From CAYTLQ01 sp964438715 (GTDB lineage: Bacteria; Bacteroidota; Ignavibacteria; Ignavibacteriales; Ignavibacteriaceae), in assembly GCA_964438715.1 (NCBI GenBank), contig CAYTLQ010000194.1:1-9852 (forward strand): DNA of 9,852 nucleotides, given 5' to 3'. The position numbers were made by a program, and so were the translations under genes. The notes beneath the pieces were generated by a model, which did no database searches, was not told the origin of the DNA, and saw nothing but the letters and a program-made list of their open reading frames with translations. Shown here piece after piece: positions 8,322 to 9,852 of this stretch. The first letter of the stretch is position 1, and each line of letters starts with the position of its first letter.

Positions 8322-9745
8322 CCTCACCTTTTGTTTTACAACTGTTGGAATTAAGCCGGGTAAAACCGGATAATGTTTTCATTACCGATGCTTCAGGGGA
8401 CATCGTAAAACAATTTACCTATTTAAAGTTTGTTGAGCTCTTAGAGGAGAGAATAACTACACTAAGGCTTAAGAATTTACCAAAAAATTCTGCTATTGCT
8501 GTGGGCAGGATGTCTCCATTGGAATCAATAATAACTGTATTTGCGATCTGGAGTATAGATTGCTTTCCGGTAATGTTGAATACAATGCTTTCTGAACAAG
8601 AGCAGAAATTACTCTTCAGATTTACTCAAGCGGTATTGATGATCCTTCAGGGGGTAGATAAGAGAATTACATATATTGAAGCAGACTCCAACAGAAAAGA
8701 AAATTTGTATCCACATGACACTGCAGTTGTGATTTTCTCATCCGGTAGTACCGATACTCCGAAAGCAGTACCATTGAGTTACGAAAATCTCTCAACTGCT
8801 TATCGCAATGGGGATGAGCGATTAAATTATTCAGACACTGACAACTGGTTATTGTCCTTACCTCTATTTCATATTTCGGGATTTTCGATAATTATCAGGG
8901 GTTTACTTTCGGGAGCATCTATAACCTTATGTAATAACACTCTGGACTTTTTGGAGAGTAAGAGAAAGTCTGTAAGAGAATCTATTACCCATATTTCTTT
9001 AGTCAGCACACAACTGAAAAATATAATCAATAAAACAATACCACCTCCAAAAAATCTTAAATTTACATTATTAGGTGGGGGCCCAATTTCGGCCGAACTT
9101 GCTATGAGTGCAAATGATTCCGGATGGAATATTTGCAAAGTTTATGGTTCCACAGAAACCTCAGCCTTTGTAACTGCGTTATTACCTGATGAACTTTCTC
9201 TGAAGTCATTTAGTTCAGGCAGACCACTTAACAATGTATCGATAAGAATAATTGGTCAGAACGGGACGATGCTTCCTCCCTTAAGTATAGGTCAGGTTGC
9301 AATAAAAAGCCAATCAGTATTCAAAGGATACTATAATGGGGAATCAGTGGTAACCGACAATATAAAAGATGGATTTTTTCTCACCGGTGATTTGGGTTAT
9401 CTCGACAAGCAAGGGTATTTATATATCGAAGGAAGAACAAAACGAATTATAATCAGTGGCGGGGAAAACATTGATGCTGAAGAAATTGAAAAAGTAATAA
9501 AAGAGATAGAGGGAGTAACAGACTGCGTTGCATTTGGAATTAAGAGTGAACACTGGGGAGAAGAGCTCGCAGCAGTGATTTCAAAATATCCGAATATTGA
9601 TCTTTCCGAGAAAATTATAAAAGAATTTTTGAGAAATAAGATTGCGGGTTATAAAATTCCTAAAAAAATACTGATTCTTGATTCCTTACCGAGAAACGAA
9701 CTGGGTAAGATAATGCTCGGTGAAATCAGACAATTGATAAAGTAA
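8318..9745 (+). CDS. menE: o-Succinylbenzoate-CoA ligase (MenE), AMP-forming
   Basis: MenE activates o-succinylbenzoate with ATP and CoA through an acyl-adenylate to give OSB-CoA for MenB. It is a full-length ANL-family enzyme of 475 residues. The P-loop is SSGSTDTPKAVP from Ser141, with Asp146 where the consensus often has Gly. LPLFHISGFS follows at about 187. The adenine-binding motif is VYGSTETSAF with Tyr276 to Thr281. LTGDLGYLD contains the ribose-binding Asp358, and the hinge region EGRTKRIIISGGENI includes Arg373. The C-terminal catalytic Lys464 lies in RNELGKIM. The ATG overlaps the menC TGA (ATGA) and there is no Shine-Dalgarno sequence. The family has many substrates, so the name leans on both the HISG wording and position in the men cluster. 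Confidence 0.93.
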   Translation: MTSPFVLQLLELSRVKPDNVFITDASGDIVKQFTYLKFVELLEERITTLRLKNLPKNSAIAVGRMSPLESIITVFAIWSIDCFPVMLNTMLSEQEQKLLFRFTQAVLMILQGVDKRITYIEADSNRKENLYPHDTAVVIFSSGSTDTPKAVPLSYENLSTAYRNGDERLNYSDTDNWLLSLPLFHISGFSIIIRGLLSGASITLCNNTLDFLESKRKSVRESITHISLVSTQLKNIINKTIPPPKNLKFTLLGGGPISAELAMSANDSGWNICKVYGSTETSAFVTALLPDELSLKSFSSGRPLNNVSIRIIGQNGTMLPPLSIGQVAIKSQSVFKGYYNGESVVTDNIKDGFFLTGDLGYLDKQGYLYIEGRTKRIIISGGENIDAEEIEKVIKEIEGVTDCVAFGIKSEHWGEELAAVISKYPNIDLSEKIIKEFLRNKIAGYKIPKKILILDSLPRNELGKIMLGEIRQLIK

Positions 9746-9797
9746 GTATCACTTTATAAGCGTTTACAAAAATGTGTAAAGAAAGGTATAAAAAAAT

Positions 9798-9844
9798 TGG
9801 CACTTGCCTGATAAATTTGAAATAAAAAAAGGAGACAAGTGCCA
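9798..9844 (+). promoter_or_regulatory. Inverted repeat enclosing a ribosome binding site just before a gene start
   Basis: TGGCACTTG at 9798-9806 and CAAGTGCCA at 9836-9844 are perfect 9 bp inverted repeats separated by 29 bases. If transcribed, the RNA could fold into a hairpin with AGGAG exposed in the loop and the region just before and including the A of the ATG paired. The left arm begins with TTGGCAC from 9797, which matches the -24 element of sigma-54 promoters, but the expected -12 GC is GA here (9810-9811). Translational control, a protein-binding palindrome or part of a mobile-element end are all possible; the sequence does not choose between them. Confidence 0.45.
9830..9834 (+). 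promoter_or_regulatory. Shine-Dalgarno sequence AGGAG
   Basis: AGGAG lies 9 bases before the ATG at 9844, preceded by an A-rich run. It stands out because none of the eight complete upstream genes has a comparable site. It supports 9844 as a real start. Confidence 0.65.
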
Positions 9845-9852
9845 TGATTGAT
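9844..9852 (+). CDS. Start of an unidentified gene, cut by the window edge
   Basis: Only ATG ATT GAT (Met-Ile-Asp) lies inside the window, so no function can be given. The start is inferred from the well-placed AGGAG and from the 98 bp gap after menE, which suggests a separate transcription unit in the same direction. The strong ribosome binding site and the inverted repeat set it apart from the menaquinone genes upstream. Confidence 0.4.

Noticed and set aside
8869..9138. Open frames on the - strand, such as this one within menE and the one at 189-509 within sprA
   Set aside because: They lie wholly inside conserved + strand genes and their translations show no family motifs.
9763..9780. 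TTTACA/TGTAAA stem-loop after menE as a possible terminator
   Set aside because: The stem is only 6 bp and AT-rich, and it is followed by a purine-rich stretch, not a T run, so it does not look like an intrinsic terminator.
9797..9811. Sigma-54 promoter as a confident call
   Set aside because: The TTGGCAC -24 box is good but the -12 position has GA, not GC; it is kept only as a remark on the inverted repeat.

Overview
The window comes from an AT-rich genome of the Bacteroidota/Chlorobiota (FCB) group. Three things point there. The first gene is the C-terminal end of SprA, the outer-membrane translocon of the type IX secretion system, a system found in that group. Nearly every gene start lacks a Shine-Dalgarno sequence. 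A glutaminyl-cyclase-like lipoprotein of the Bacteroidota type is also present. The sequence style suggests an Ignavibacteria-like lineage, but that finer placement is a guess from protein style only.

All nine substantial genes lie on the + strand and are tightly packed. Region 1 (1-4732) is cell envelope and general: the 3' end of sprA, a 66 bp gap, a D-alanyl-D-alanine carboxypeptidase of the PBP4 type (dacB), a class-II-like histone-deacetylase-fold hydrolase, and an M28/glutaminyl-cyclase-type lipoprotein. Region 2 (4729-9745) is a menaquinone cluster in the order menH-menB-menA-menC-menE. In pathway order, MenH makes SHCHC, MenC dehydrates it to o-succinylbenzoate, MenE activates that to the CoA thioester, MenB closes the ring to DHNA-CoA, and MenA prenylates DHNA at the membrane. 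menF, menD and a DHNA-CoA thioesterase are not in the window, and the final methyltransferase (menG/ubiE) is also absent.

The envelope genes run into the men genes without a break. The lipoprotein gene and menH overlap by 4 bp (GTGA), menA and menC by 4 bp (TTGA), and menC and menE by 4 bp (ATGA). dacB through menE could therefore be one transcript. The catalytic residues expected for each family are present, and no gene looks broken.

Region 3 (9746-9852) is a 98 bp spacer followed by the first codons of another gene. It carries the only strong Shine-Dalgarno sequence in the window, placed in the loop of a 9 bp perfect inverted repeat whose second arm reaches the A of the ATG. This is the least ordinary structure here. 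Overall this is a well-organised housekeeping region; I did not find convincing evidence of a new system.
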